A stretch of 64,000 nt of DNA from Selenobaculum gibii. Its GTDB lineage: Bacteria; Bacillota; Negativicutes; ICN-92133. Below are positions 1 to 9,178 of this stretch, piece by piece. Under the pieces are notes generated by a model. That model did not search any database and was not told the origin of the DNA. It saw only the letters and a list, made by a program, of their open reading frames with translations. Position 1 is the stretch's first letter. Each line of letters begins with the position of its first letter. The translations under genes were made by a program, and so were the position numbers. The stretch is from assembly GCF_030273445.1 (NCBI RefSeq), contig NZ_CP120678.1:414401-478400 (forward strand), read 5' to 3'.

Positions 1-846
1 AAGATTGTAGTTACAGGATCGAATGGACAACTTGGTAGAGAGATTGCTATGCAAGGTCATGCTCATGAACTTATTTTGACGGATTATGATAATTTAGATA
101 TTACGAATGCAAAAGAAACACAGTCATTTTTTCGTGAGGTAAAGCCAGATGCAGTGATTCATTGTGCAGCCTATACGAATGTAGATAAAGCTGAAAATGA
201 TTTTGATGGCGCTTATAAAGTAAATGTGATAGGGGCACAAAATGTTGCCGCTGGATGTTTAGAATGTGGTGCGCGGATGGTATATGTAAGTACGGATTAT
301 GTTTTTGATGGTTTAGAAAATAAGGTTTACCGTGAGTACGATACAGTAAATCCGCAGAGTGTTTATGGAAAGACGAAACAGCTTGGAGAACAGATGGTTC
401 GAGATATTTTAGGACGTCACTATATTACGCGGACAGCCTGGCTCTATGGAGAGGGAAATAATTTTGTTCGGACGATGCTAAACCTTGCGAAAACAAATCC
501 AGAATTACGAGTAGTAAATGATCAAATAGGCACTCCGACATCGACAACGGAATTAGCAAGGAGTATTTTTAGATTATTAAATACGGATGCATATGGGACG
601 TATCATACGACGTGCAAGGGGCAATGTTCTTGGCACGATTTTGCGTGTGAGATTTTTCGCCAAGCTAATTTAGATGTTAAGGTTATGCCAGTATCAACTT
701 CAGAGTTTCCGCGTCCAGCAAAACGTCCGCCGTTTGCAGTATTAGACAATTATCTGCTGGAAATGACGATTGGGGATGAGATGTGTCAATGGAAAGAAGC
801 TTTGAAAGTGTACTTGGAAAAAGAAAAGCGTAATAAAGGTATTTAA
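1..846 (+). CDS. rmlD: dTDP-4-dehydrorhamnose reductase, 5' end cut by window
   Basis: NADPH-dependent reductase that makes dTDP-L-rhamnose, last step of the RmlABCD pathway, cytoplasmic. The frame is open from base 1 (K-I-V-V-T-G-S-N-G-Q-L-G), the N-terminal Rossmann motif GxxGQLG, so only the start codon and perhaps one or two codons are missing; the ATG at 49 is internal. The SDR catalytic YxxxK is seen as VYGKTK, preceded by STDYVFDG, a hallmark of RmlD. The C-terminus with RPxxxxLD (RPPFAVLD) is complete. Followed by envelope sugar genes, consistent with surface polysaccharide synthesis. Confidence 0.88.
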   Translation, partial: KIVVTGSNGQLGREIAMQGHAHELILTDYDNLDITNAKETQSFFREVKPDAVIHCAAYTNVDKAENDFDGAYKVNVIGAQNVAAGCLECGARMVYVSTDYVFDGLENKVYREYDTVNPQSVYGKTKQLGEQMVRDILGRHYITRTAWLYGEGNNFVRTMLNLAKTNPELRVVNDQIGTPTSTTELARSIFRLLNTDAYGTYHTTCKGQCSWHDFACEIFRQANLDVKVMPVSTSEFPRPAKRPPFAVLDNYLLEMTIGDEMCQWKEALKVYLEKEKRNKGI

Positions 847-881
847 ATAAGAAAGCATCAATTTATTATAAAAATAAATAG

Positions 882-910
882 TTGACCAGTATAAATTTGC
901 TATCTATAAT
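882..910 (+). promoter_or_regulatory. Sigma-A type promoter ahead of gtrA
   Basis: TTGACC (882-887) and TATAAT (905-910) are separated by 17 bases. Transcription would start near 917, so the gtrA transcript has a leader of about 60 bases that carries a terminator-like hairpin. Confidence 0.7.
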
Positions 911-934
911 ACATAATGAGATTGGTTAATTTTT

Positions 935-966
935 AATCCTCTTTGCGTAAGAGGATTTTATTTTTG
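935..966 (+). terminator. Intrinsic terminator or attenuator in the gtrA leader
   Basis: Nine-base perfect stem AATCCTCTT / AAGAGGATT around a TGCGT loop, followed by a T-rich tract. It lies downstream of the 882-910 promoter and 12 bases before the gtrA start, so it could stop rmlD read-through or attenuate gtrA. Confidence 0.65.
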
Positions 967-977
967 GGAGTTATTAT

Positions 978-1361
978 ATGAAAAACAAAAGAATAGCAGA
1001 AATTTTACGCTTCTTATTTGTTGGAGGAGTATGTTTTTTTATTGATTATTTTTTACTTTATGCATTTACTGAGTACTGTGGAGTTTCTTATTTAGCTTCA
1101 TCTGGATTATCGTTTACAATTTCTTTCATTTTGAACTATTTTCTTTGTATAGTATGGGTGTTTTCAAAGGTAAAGAAACAAAATGTTAAGCAAGGGATTG
1201 TTTTTATTGGTTCGAGTTTAGCAGGGCTTGGAATTAATCAGCTTTGCATGTGGGGTTTTGTGGAGTTTTTGGCCATGCATTATATGGTTGCTAAAATTTT
1301 TGCGGCAGCGATTGTAATGGTATGGAATTATATATTGAAGCGAAGGGCTGTACAAATGTAA
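978..1361 (+). CDS. GtrA family membrane protein
   Basis: Small integral membrane protein of 127 residues with four hydrophobic segments (about 10-30, 38-60, 72-95, 100-120) and the FxxVGxxxFxxDY-like opening (FLFVGGVCFFIDYF) typical of GtrA. Family members are thought to flip or stabilise undecaprenyl-phosphate-linked sugars for surface glycosylation. ATG at 978 follows GGGAG. Own promoter upstream and terminator after it, so probably monocistronic. Substrate unknown. Confidence 0.8.
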   Translation: MKNKRIAEILRFLFVGGVCFFIDYFLLYAFTEYCGVSYLASSGLSFTISFILNYFLCIVWVFSKVKKQNVKQGIVFIGSSLAGLGINQLCMWGFVEFLAMHYMVAKIFAAAIVMVWNYILKRRAVQM

Positions 1362-1405
1362 AAGGCAAAGAAATAATTATGAATATCATTTCTTTGTCTT
1401 TAATT
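1361..1405 (+). terminator. Intrinsic terminator after gtrA
   Basis: Fourteen-base stem (AAAGGCAAAGAAAT with one wobble against ATTTCTTTGTCTTT) beginning at the stop codon, followed by a weak T-rich tract. Confidence 0.6.
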
Positions 1406-1457
1406 ATATTTTAGTATTGATCATTCAGTATAAATTCATAATTTAATCTTATAATTG

Positions 1458-1466
1458 TGGTATACT
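1458..1466 (+). promoter_or_regulatory. Extended -10 element before the epimerase gene
   Basis: TGGTATACT is a TGn extended -10 located 38 bases before the ATG at 1504. No convincing -35 was seen. Confidence 0.35.
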
Positions 1467-1503
1467 GTAAGAGTAAAAATTTAATTTTATTGAGGTTGTT
1501 ATC

Positions 1504-2427
1504 ATGAAAAAAATATTAATTACAGGTGGAGCTGGATTTATTGGTTCACATATTATAGAACTTTTACAGAAAGAAAACTGTGATATTACGGTTTTAGATA
1601 ATTTACATACAGGGCTTAGAGAAAATGTTCCAGAAAATGTTCGCTTGATTGAAATGGATATACGCGATAAAAGAGTGATCGATGTATTTGAAAAATACCA
1701 ATTTGATGTGGTACTTCATTTAGCAGGACAAACGATGGTGAATGTTTCAGTCGATGATCCTTTTTATGATGCAGATGTAAATATTATGGGTACAGTGAAT
1801 ATCTTAGAAGCATGTCGTAAAACAGGTGTAAAACGTATTGTATTTTCATCGACTGCCGCGACATATGGTGATATAGAAGAAGTCCCAATTCGTGAAGAAT
1901 TTTCAGTCAATCCATTATCTTTTTATGGATTGAGCAAATTAACAGTAGAGAAATATTTAAAACTTTATCATGATTTATATGGATTAGAGTATGTGATTTT
2001 GCGTTATGCAAATGTATATGGAGAACGTCAAGGGGATGGCGGTGAAGGTGGCGTAATCAGCATTTTCACGAAAAAGATTGCAAAAGATGAATCGTTTGTC
2101 ATTCATGGTGATGGTAAACAGACGCGCGATTTTGTCTATGCTGGTGATGTCGCAAGAGCGAATTGGTATGCTGCGAATACTGAGTATTGTAATACAATTT
2201 ATAATGTAAGTACGAATAGTGAAACGAGTATTCGTGAGTTGGTAGATTTATTGGAAAGTGCATCGGGAAAAACTATTGATCGACAATATGGTGAGCGTCG
2301 TGAAGGTGATATTTATCGTTCAGTATTAGATAATTCAAAAATAGTTACTAACTTAAATTGGAGGCCGATGATAAACTTACAAGAAGGTCTAAGGCGGACC
2401 TACGATTATTTTGTAAAAAGTAAATAA
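1504..2427 (+). CDS. NAD-dependent sugar-nucleotide epimerase (GalE-like)
   Basis: Extended short-chain dehydrogenase of 307 residues that probably interconverts UDP-hexoses such as UDP-glucose and UDP-galactose. N-terminal GGAGFIGSHI binds NAD; SSTAATYG supplies the catalytic serine/threonine and YGLSKL the YxxxK pair. RYANVYGERQ and the C-terminal GDIYRSVLDNSK are typical of GalE-like epimerases. It is shorter than E. coli GalE (about 338), so the exact sugar is open. ATG follows GAGGTTG. Terminator downstream makes it a single-gene unit. Confidence 0.82.
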   Translation: MKKILITGGAGFIGSHIIELLQKENCDITVLDNLHTGLRENVPENVRLIEMDIRDKRVIDVFEKYQFDVVLHLAGQTMVNVSVDDPFYDADVNIMGTVNILEACRKTGVKRIVFSSTAATYGDIEEVPIREEFSVNPLSFYGLSKLTVEKYLKLYHDLYGLEYVILRYANVYGERQGDGGEGGVISIFTKKIAKDESFVIHGDGKQTRDFVYAGDVARANWYAANTEYCNTIYNVSTNSETSIRELVDLLESASGKTIDRQYGERREGDIYRSVLDNSKIVTNLNWRPMINLQEGLRRTYDYFVKSK

Positions 2428-2444
2428 GTGTGGATTTGTTTTAT

Positions 2445-2486
2445 AAAATGTTGTTGATTTTACATTAACAACATTTTATTTTTTTT
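2445..2486 (+). terminator. Intrinsic terminator after the epimerase gene
   Basis: Eleven-base perfect stem AAAATGTTGTT / AACAACATTTT with a long T tract. Confidence 0.8.
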
Positions 2487-2549
2487 GCATTGAAGAATAG
2501 CGCTTTTCATAATGTATAGCATTAAATAAAATTGAAGGAGAGAGTTGTG

Positions 2550-3077
2550 ATGAGAATTGTGATTAATGGTGGGCATTGCCCAGGCCGAGATTGTGGTGCA
2601 CTTGGGCGGATTAGCCAAGAGGCAGAGATAACGAGGGAGTTAATGGCAGCTGTGGCCGGATATTTACGTGCAGTTGGATATGAAGTCCTAGAAGTGCAGG
2701 AAAATGACCTAAGTCAGGTGGTGAAGGAAAGCAATGATTTTGAGGCGGACCTATTTGTGGCGATTCATTGTAATGGTGCAGCAAATCGGAATGCTCGTGG
2801 TACAGAGGTTTATTATTTTAGTCCTAAAGGAGCTATTGTGGCTCAATGTATTCAAAAACAAATTGTAAATTCATTGGAAACTTTAGATCGAGGGATAAAA
2901 GAATCTGCTACTTTTTATGTATTGAAGCAGACAAATTGTATAGCTGTTCTTGTTGAAACGGCATTTATAACCAATGAAGAAGATGAAAAATTTTTACTTG
3001 TAAAACGAAATGAATTTGCGAGGGCGATTGCAAGAGGAATTACAGATTATCATGTAATTTTAGTGCAGGAGGGATAA
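2550..3077 (+). CDS. N-acetylmuramoyl-L-alanine amidase (Amidase_3)
   Basis: Zinc amidase cutting the bond between muramic acid and the stem peptide of peptidoglycan. INGGHCPG near the start carries the first zinc histidine, FVAIHCNGA the second, and the catalytic glutamate is in VLVETAFITN. About 175 residues, the size of a bare catalytic domain; no signal peptide or wall-binding domain is seen, so export is unclear and a sporulation or in-cell lytic role is possible. ATG at 2550 chosen because GAAGGAG (2534-2540) lies at normal spacing; an in-frame TTG at 2532 lacks such a site. Confidence 0.85.
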   Translation: MRIVINGGHCPGRDCGALGRISQEAEITRELMAAVAGYLRAVGYEVLEVQENDLSQVVKESNDFEADLFVAIHCNGAANRNARGTEVYYFSPKGAIVAQCIQKQIVNSLETLDRGIKESATFYVLKQTNCIAVLVETAFITNEEDEKFLLVKRNEFARAIARGITDYHVILVQEG

Positions 3078-3335
3078 GAAGCGCGAATTGCTGAATGGAT
3101 AGTATACTACTAAAAGAAAAATACGTTATCTTTGGAATATTTGTAAATATTGATGCAATTTATACAGGACTTTTGGAAGTTTAGAAAGAATATTTAATAT
3201 TATTAAAATAATCAATATTGAGTCTAAAAATAATAGACATAAATTTTTACTTTATATCATAGATTGATCAGGTAGTTACTTTTTAGCTACTCAAACAATA
3301 TAAAAATATGATGGAAAGATATGGAGTTGATTTGT

Positions 3336-4691
3336 ATGGAATTAAAACGAACTGCATTTAAAGCTTATGATATTCGAGGGAAGTTTCCAGAAGAAGTAAA
3401 TGAAGAACTTGCTTATCGTATAGGACGCTCTTACGTAGATTTGTTTAATGCGAAGAAAGTAGCTGTTGGGCATGATATCCGTTTATCTGGAAAAGATATT
3501 CGCAATGCGTTGGTACTTGGACTTACTGAAGCTGGTTGTGATGTTGTCGATATTGGTATGTGTGGCACTGAAATGATTTATTTTGCAACTGCACATCTAA
3601 AATTAGATGGCGGTATTATGATAACGGCAAGTCATAATCCAAAGGATTATAATGGGATGAAATTGGTTCGTGAGGAAGCCCGTCCGATTAGTGCTGATAC
3701 AGGATTGAAAGATATTGAGAATATGGCGATAGCAGGTAGCTTTAAATCTACAGAGGGTGTTGCCTTTGGAAAGATTGCTTACGTTGATATTATGGATGAT
3801 TACATAGAGCATTTACTTACCTATGTGGATCTAAAATCATTGAAACCTTTAAAGGTGGTTGTAAATGCGGGAAATGGCGCCGCAGGGCCTGTATTAGACC
3901 GATTGGAAAAAGTCTTACCATTTGAGTTTATAAAAATATACAATGAACCGGATGGAAACTTCCCAAATGGTGTACCAAATCCTATTTTATTTGAAAATCG
4001 TGAAGCTACGGCGAAAGTGGTTCGCAAGCATCATGCAGATGTGGGAATTGCGTGGGATGGTGACTTTGATCGTTGTTTCTTATTTGATGAAAAGGGCGGA
4101 TTTATTGAAGGTTACTATATGGTTGGATTCCTTGCACAGGCTTTTTTAAGTAAGAATCCTGGGGCGAAGATTATTTATGATCCTCGCATGATCTGGAATA
4201 CAATTGAGCTAGTAGAAGGTGCTGGTGGAGAAGCTGTGATGTGTAAGAGTGGTCACGCTTTTATCAAAGAAAAAATGCGCAATGTAGGTGCTGTGTATGG
4301 TGGAGAAATGTCAGCCCATCATTATTTTAAAGATTTTTCTTATTGTGATAGTGGAATGATTACCTGGTTGCTGGTTGTAGAATTGATGTGTAAAGCAAAC
4401 AAATCGCTCTCTTCTTTAATGGCAGAACGTATGGAACGTTATCCAATTAGCGGTGAGATTAATAATACCGTAAAAGATGGGAAAGCTGTGCTTGCTGCGC
4501 TTGAGGAAAAGTATGGAAAAGAAGGAAAAGTTGTAAAAGTAGATGGACTTAGCGTTGATTTTCCAGAGTGGCGCTTCAATGTGCGGATTTCTAATACGGA
4601 GCCAGTATTGCGCTTGAATGTAGAGGTACGTCAAGATAAAGCGTTATTAAAAGAAAAAACAGAAGAATTATTAGAAATTATTAAGGCATAG
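3336..4691 (+). CDS. Phosphomannomutase/phosphoglucomutase, copy 1
   Basis: Alpha-D-phosphohexomutase that moves phosphate between C1 and C6 of mannose or glucose. Motifs in order: AFKAYDIRGKFP, phosphoserine loop TASHNPKDYNG (catalytic Ser), metal loop DGDFDRC, sugar-binding GGEMSAHHYF and phosphate-binding ISNTEPVLRLN. About 451 residues, full length. The start at 3336 has GGAG nine bases upstream; 3321 is an in-frame alternative with GGAA. Followed at 15 bases by galU and then pgi, so the three probably supply hexose phosphates and UDP-glucose together. A second paralogue lies at 33389. Confidence 0.88.
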   Translation: MELKRTAFKAYDIRGKFPEEVNEELAYRIGRSYVDLFNAKKVAVGHDIRLSGKDIRNALVLGLTEAGCDVVDIGMCGTEMIYFATAHLKLDGGIMITASHNPKDYNGMKLVREEARPISADTGLKDIENMAIAGSFKSTEGVAFGKIAYVDIMDDYIEHLLTYVDLKSLKPLKVVVNAGNGAAGPVLDRLEKVLPFEFIKIYNEPDGNFPNGVPNPILFENREATAKVVRKHHADVGIAWDGDFDRCFLFDEKGGFIEGYYMVGFLAQAFLSKNPGAKIIYDPRMIWNTIELVEGAGGEAVMCKSGHAFIKEKMRNVGAVYGGEMSAHHYFKDFSYCDSGMITWLLVVELMCKANKSLSSLMAERMERYPISGEINNTVKDGKAVLAALEEKYGKEGKVVKVDGLSVDFPEWRFNVRISNTEPVLRLNVEVRQDKALLKEKTEELLEIIKA

Positions 4692-4706
4692 AAAAAGGGG
4701 AGCAAA

Positions 4707-5582
4707 ATGCAACAGATTCGTAAAGCAATTATTCCGGCGGCAGGACTTGGAACAAGATTCTTGCCAGCGACAAAAGCACAACCGAAGGAAATGCTACCGA
4801 TTGTGGATAAACCTGCAATTCAGTATATTATTGAGGAAGCAGTAGAATCGGGAATTGAGGAAATTCTGATTATTACAGGACGAAATAAACGTTCGATAGA
4901 GGATCATTTTGATCGCTCTATCGAATTGGAATTACAGTTGAAAGAGCAAGGCAAATATGATTTGCTTGGCTTAATTGAAGATATTTCAAAAGTTACGATT
5001 CACTTTATTCGTCAGAAAGAGGCGAAGGGATTGGGACATGCTGTGCTTTGTGCGAAACAATTTGTTGGCAATGAACCGTTTGCGGTAATGCTTGGTGATG
5101 ATATCGTTGATGCTGAAGTTCCATGTTTAAAACAGTTGATGGATGTTTATAAAGATTGTCATGGCAGTATTCTTGGAGTGCAGGAAGTTGCAAAAGATAA
5201 GGTTTCCAGCTATGGAATTGTCAATCCAAAAGCAGTAAAACAAAATATTTGGCAAGCGATTGATTTAATTGAAAAACCGTCAGTGGAAGAAGCGCCGTCA
5301 CAATTGGCTGTATTGGGACGTTATATTTTAGAACCGGAAATTTTTGAGCTTTTAGAAAAAACGGAGCCTGGACGAGGAAATGAAATTCAGTTAACTGATG
5401 CGATTTGCCGCTTGGCAGTAGATCATAAAGTTTATGCATATAACTTTAAAGGACGTCGTTATGATATTGGCGATAAGCAAGGCTATTTAGAGGCCACTGT
5501 TGAATATGCATTAAAACGTCCGGATTTAAGAGATAAATTTTTAACTTATTTAACGAAAACGGTAGGGCCATTAATTAAGTAA
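4707..5582 (+). CDS. galU: UTP--glucose-1-phosphate uridylyltransferase
   Basis: Makes UDP-glucose from UTP and glucose 1-phosphate. The nucleotidyltransferase signature AAGLGTRFLPATKA is at residues 10-24, with KPAIQYI, MLGDDIVD (metal-binding Asp) and IEKP further on. 291 residues is the usual GalU length. AAAGGGG precedes the ATG, and it sits between a phosphohexomutase that makes its substrate and pgi. Cytoplasmic; product feeds surface polysaccharides and the epimerase nearby. Confidence 0.95.
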   Translation: MQQIRKAIIPAAGLGTRFLPATKAQPKEMLPIVDKPAIQYIIEEAVESGIEEILIITGRNKRSIEDHFDRSIELELQLKEQGKYDLLGLIEDISKVTIHFIRQKEAKGLGHAVLCAKQFVGNEPFAVMLGDDIVDAEVPCLKQLMDVYKDCHGSILGVQEVAKDKVSSYGIVNPKAVKQNIWQAIDLIEKPSVEEAPSQLAVLGRYILEPEIFELLEKTEPGRGNEIQLTDAICRLAVDHKVYAYNFKGRRYDIGDKQGYLEATVEYALKRPDLRDKFLTYLTKTVGPLIK

Positions 5583-5603
5583 TATTGGAGATGAATTTTT
5601 GTT

Positions 5604-7073
5604 ATGACATGTGTAAATGCGAAAAAATTAGTGTTAGAAACAGGATTCACGTTTGATTATGAAAATTTAGTGGGAAGCGGAAAAGTTACAATAGATGATG
5701 TAGTGTCGTTAGAAGAGAAAATTAATGACGCACAGGCTGCGATTCAGGTGATGCGTAAAACCGGTGTAATTCGCGGACATTTATCAAAAGATGGAGAGCC
5801 GGAAAAGGTACTCTTTAGTCAATTGCCCTATATAAAAGCAGAAAATCTAAATTCTCCCGCTATAATTCGAAAACTCAAAGATTTCTCTGCCTCAATAAAA
5901 GATCGCGTAGATGCAGTAATATCCTTTGGAATTGGTGGGTCTTTTCTTGGAAATAAAGTTCTTTTTGATATACATTGTGGTGAGTTTTGGAACGGAATGT
6001 CAAATGCGGAACGCAATGGTTATCCACGGATGTATTTTAGTGGGAATAGTATTGACCCGCGTCGGACAAGTGAATTAGTTGAAAATATTGAACGGATGGC
6101 AAAAACATATCACAAGCATGCAGGAAAAAAGTTTTGTTTAATGATGATTGTCATTTCGAAATCAGGTGGAACACTTGATACCATGTCAAATTTTATGGTG
6201 GTTTATGAAGCGTTAAAGAACCATGAGCATATTGATATTGAGATTGTTGCTGTTACCGATCCGAATGAAGAAAAGAAAACGTTATTAAAAAAATTAGCGG
6301 AAGAAAATCATTGGCCGACTTTTGCTGTGCCGGATGGTGTTGGCGGACGGTTTAGTATTTTTTCTGAGGTAGGTCTTATTACTGGTGCTTGTATTGGTTT
6401 TGATATTGAAGCGTTTTTAGCTGGGGCGAAATCAATGGATGAAGCATGTCAAAGGGCTGACGTATGGCAGAATCCTGCATTATTAAATGCAACACTAAAA
6501 TATTTGGCGGCAGAAAAATATGGCAGGGATATAGAAGTATTAATGCCTTATGCAGATTATTTAAAATCTACGTCGGAATGGTATATTCAACTTTTAGCGG
6601 AATCGCTTGGGAAAAAATATGATCGCAATGGTAAGATTGTAAATTATGGACGCACACCGATTGTAGCGGTGGGAACAACGGATATGCACGCGCAGACGCA
6701 GCAACATCAAGAAGGAGCATTGAATAAAGTTATTCAGTTTATTCGCGTAAATGAATGGGATATTGATCCTGTAATTGGTGATATGTTCCCATCGGCGCAG
6801 AAGTTGACAGATATTTCGGGGATTAGAATGAGTCAAGCCCTTGATGTTGCCTTGGCTTCAAATGCGCAGGCTCTAATTTCAGACTATCGATTTAATGCGA
6901 CGTTTACGATGCCGAAAATGAATGCATTTCATTTGGGTGAATTACTGTATATGCTAGCAATATCGATTGCTTATGAGGGTGAGCTTGCAGATGTAGACGC
7001 ATTTGATCAGCCTGGAGTGGAAGCGTACAAACGAATTATGGGACCTAGCTTGCAAAAATTAAAAGTTAAATAG
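5604..7073 (+). CDS. pgi: Glucose-6-phosphate isomerase
   Basis: Interconverts glucose 6-phosphate and fructose 6-phosphate. FGIGGSFLGNK, SKSGGTLDTM and VGGRFSIFSEVGL are the sugar-phosphate binding (SIS) motifs, and QHQEG carries the catalytic His/Glu region. 489 residues, between short bacterial (about 450) and long (about 550) forms, with clear sequence divergence from E. coli Pgi. Third gene of the phosphohexomutase-galU-pgi unit, 21 bases after galU, ended by a strong terminator. Confidence 0.88.
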   Translation: MTCVNAKKLVLETGFTFDYENLVGSGKVTIDDVVSLEEKINDAQAAIQVMRKTGVIRGHLSKDGEPEKVLFSQLPYIKAENLNSPAIIRKLKDFSASIKDRVDAVISFGIGGSFLGNKVLFDIHCGEFWNGMSNAERNGYPRMYFSGNSIDPRRTSELVENIERMAKTYHKHAGKKFCLMMIVISKSGGTLDTMSNFMVVYEALKNHEHIDIEIVAVTDPNEEKKTLLKKLAEENHWPTFAVPDGVGGRFSIFSEVGLITGACIGFDIEAFLAGAKSMDEACQRADVWQNPALLNATLKYLAAEKYGRDIEVLMPYADYLKSTSEWYIQLLAESLGKKYDRNGKIVNYGRTPIVAVGTTDMHAQTQQHQEGALNKVIQFIRVNEWDIDPVIGDMFPSAQKLTDISGIRMSQALDVALASNAQALISDYRFNATFTMPKMNAFHLGELLYMLAISIAYEGELADVDAFDQPGVEAYKRIMGPSLQKLKVK

Positions 7074-7090
7074 TACAAAAAATACAAAAA

Positions 7091-7131
7091 AAAGAAAAAT
7101 CCTGATTTTTGACAGGATTTTTCTTTTTTTT
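7091..7131 (+). terminator. Intrinsic terminator after pgi
   Basis: Fourteen-base perfect stem AAAGAAAAATCCTG / CAGGATTTTTCTTT with an eight-base loop and T tract. Confidence 0.9.
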
Positions 7132-7176
7132 GTAGAATGAATTAGGCGTATAGTTTAAAAAGGCAGGAAAAGTATA

Positions 7177-7737
7177 ATGAAAGAAAAATTTGAGGAGTTT
7201 TGGAAAGAACCAAAGCATAAAGTTTTGGTTTTAATTCTTGTAGTTTTGCTCGCTTATTTATCTGTGGAGGGTCTACTAAATAAAAATGTTGAAGTTGTTA
7301 ACGTAGGGCAAAATAATTTAATAGCAACGGATGCGAAAAGTCAAAATAAGTTGGCGTCTACAACGATGCATGAGGTAGATATGCAAAAAGCAAATTTGCA
7401 GGAAGTCACGGATAATACGAAAGTGCCTAAGCGCAATCCGTTTGAAGTACCGGTTGCATATAGGGAGGTCAAGCCGATGCTGAGTCCGGAGGGGAAAAGT
7501 GGTGCACCTCTAAACGAACAAGCCCAAAATCCTGCACCAGTTAATCATGAAAAACCAATTGCTAAAGGGCTTATTGGGACTTCCGACCAATCAATTGCTA
7601 TTTTAGAATATAATACGGAACGGAAGCAATGTATGGTTGGAGAATATATAGGACCTTATAAGGTAGCTGGTATGTATTCTGATTTGGTAACTCTAGAAGG
7701 GCCGGAAGGCACGATATCTTTAAAGGTGGGACAATGA
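7177..7737 (+). CDS. PilP/GspC-like inner-membrane partner of a secretin
   Basis: 186 residues: short cytoplasmic N-terminus, one membrane segment (about 15-33), a low-complexity periplasmic linker, then a small beta domain (about 120-186) with GLIGTSDQSIAIL and ISLKVGQ, the pattern of the GspC homology region or PilP. Such proteins link the inner-membrane assembly of type II secretion or type IV pilus systems to the secretin. Its stop overlaps the secretin start by four bases, which supports translational coupling. Family assignment is from fold pattern and context, not close identity. Confidence 0.65.
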   Translation: MKEKFEEFWKEPKHKVLVLILVVLLAYLSVEGLLNKNVEVVNVGQNNLIATDAKSQNKLASTTMHEVDMQKANLQEVTDNTKVPKRNPFEVPVAYREVKPMLSPEGKSGAPLNEQAQNPAPVNHEKPIAKGLIGTSDQSIAILEYNTERKQCMVGEYIGPYKVAGMYSDLVTLEGPEGTISLKVGQ

Positions 7738-9164
7738 TGTTTTTGCAAAAAAAAATGTTTGCGTTGGTTTTTGTTCTTGTTTTTAGTCTGATGGGGGTAG
7801 TTCAGGCTGGACCACAGGTATCTTTAAATGTAGTTGATACGGATGTACGTGATGTGCTTAATTCATTGGCGCGTTTAGGTAATGCGAATATTGTGACTGA
7901 TGGCGATATAAAAGGAAATATCACGATACAGATTCATTCACTTGATTTTGATTCTGCGCTAGATTTAGTAACAAAGATGAAGGGGCTTACCTATCATAAA
8001 GCGGGGGATGTTATCTTAGTTGGTCCGAAAGATAATATGAGCTCTAATTTCGGCTCTATGCATATTTTTCAATTGAAATATGCAAATCCAAGTACTGTAA
8101 TTTCGGCAGCTTCTTTAGCTTTAGGATATACAGAAAGTAATGCGAAGACTCCTGCAAGCACTTCGAGCAGTGACTCTGTCTCAACTTCCGGAACTGATGG
8201 TATTGCTACGACAAAGGTAATCGATCGTGCAAAGGAAGAGTCAAACCTTGTTCAAGTGAATAACGGGATTACCAATCGTCTATCTATAGATAAGGCAACA
8301 AATTCTTTATTATTTTATGGCACGGATGAAGAGGCAAATAAAATTGCACAAATGCTAACATCTATTGATATTCCATATCAACAAGTATCTGTAGAGGCAG
8401 AAATTGTTGCAATTAATAAAGATGCATCAAAAAATCTTGGAATTGAGTGGAATTGGTCATCCTTGCCTCAATATCCAGAATATGAAACGGAATATAAAAC
8501 TTTGACTAATAGCTATACCGATAGTAGTGGAAAGGAATATCAATTTTCTACGCAAGTCCCAAAACAGACGATTACACGTAAATGGGGAGCTAGTGACGGA
8601 CAATTGGCTGGAGGGATAGTTAGTTTTGGACGTACACCGGAAGGACATTCGTATGAATTTTATTATTCGGCAACGATTAATGCATTAGTTACTGATGGAA
8701 AAGCAAATATTTTAGCTCGTCCCAATATACAGACGATGAATGGAAGAGAAGCGGTTATTAATATTGGTGGACAGATTCCGATTTCAACAGTGACAATGAA
8801 TGATAACACATCTACGACTAGTATTGAATATAAAGACACTGGTATTATCTTACGTTATACACCGCAGATTAACCCAGATGGATATATTACAGCAAATGTA
8901 TATACGGAAGTAAGTTCACCGGTTTATGTAGAAGATTTGAAAGCGTATCGATTTAATAAACGTTCTGCTGATACTGTAGTCAGGTTAAAAGATGGAGAAA
9001 CGATGGTGATTGGTGGGCTTATTGGCAGTGAAGAAAGCAAATCCTATAGTAAAATACCATTCTTAGGCGATTTGCCGATACTAGGTAAATTTTTTAGCAA
9101 TCATAACAATACAAAAAATGAATCAGAAGTAATGATTTTCTTAACAGCACGTATTATCAAATAG
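7734..9164 (+). CDS. Secretin (PilQ/GspD family)
   Basis: Outer-membrane channel subunit for type IV pili or type II secretion. Signal peptide (about 1-25, ending VVQAG), then an N0/STN-like domain beginning VSLNVVDTDVRDVL, an N1 module with NRLSIDKATNSLLFYG, and the conserved secretin core: VEAEIVAINKDAS, ARPNIQTMNGREAVI, GIILRYTPQIN, and VRLKDGETMVIGGLI near the end. 476 residues, compact but complete. An outer-membrane channel implies a diderm envelope. No pilin, ATPase or platform gene is nearby, so the rest of the machine must be elsewhere. Confidence 0.9.
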   Translation: MMFLQKKMFALVFVLVFSLMGVVQAGPQVSLNVVDTDVRDVLNSLARLGNANIVTDGDIKGNITIQIHSLDFDSALDLVTKMKGLTYHKAGDVILVGPKDNMSSNFGSMHIFQLKYANPSTVISAASLALGYTESNAKTPASTSSSDSVSTSGTDGIATTKVIDRAKEESNLVQVNNGITNRLSIDKATNSLLFYGTDEEANKIAQMLTSIDIPYQQVSVEAEIVAINKDASKNLGIEWNWSSLPQYPEYETEYKTLTNSYTDSSGKEYQFSTQVPKQTITRKWGASDGQLAGGIVSFGRTPEGHSYEFYYSATINALVTDGKANILARPNIQTMNGREAVINIGGQIPISTVTMNDNTSTTSIEYKDTGIILRYTPQINPDGYITANVYTEVSSPVYVEDLKAYRFNKRSADTVVRLKDGETMVIGGLIGSEESKSYSKIPFLGDLPILGKFFSNHNNTKNESEVMIFLTARIIK

Positions 9165-9178
9165 GATGTGGTATAGAG

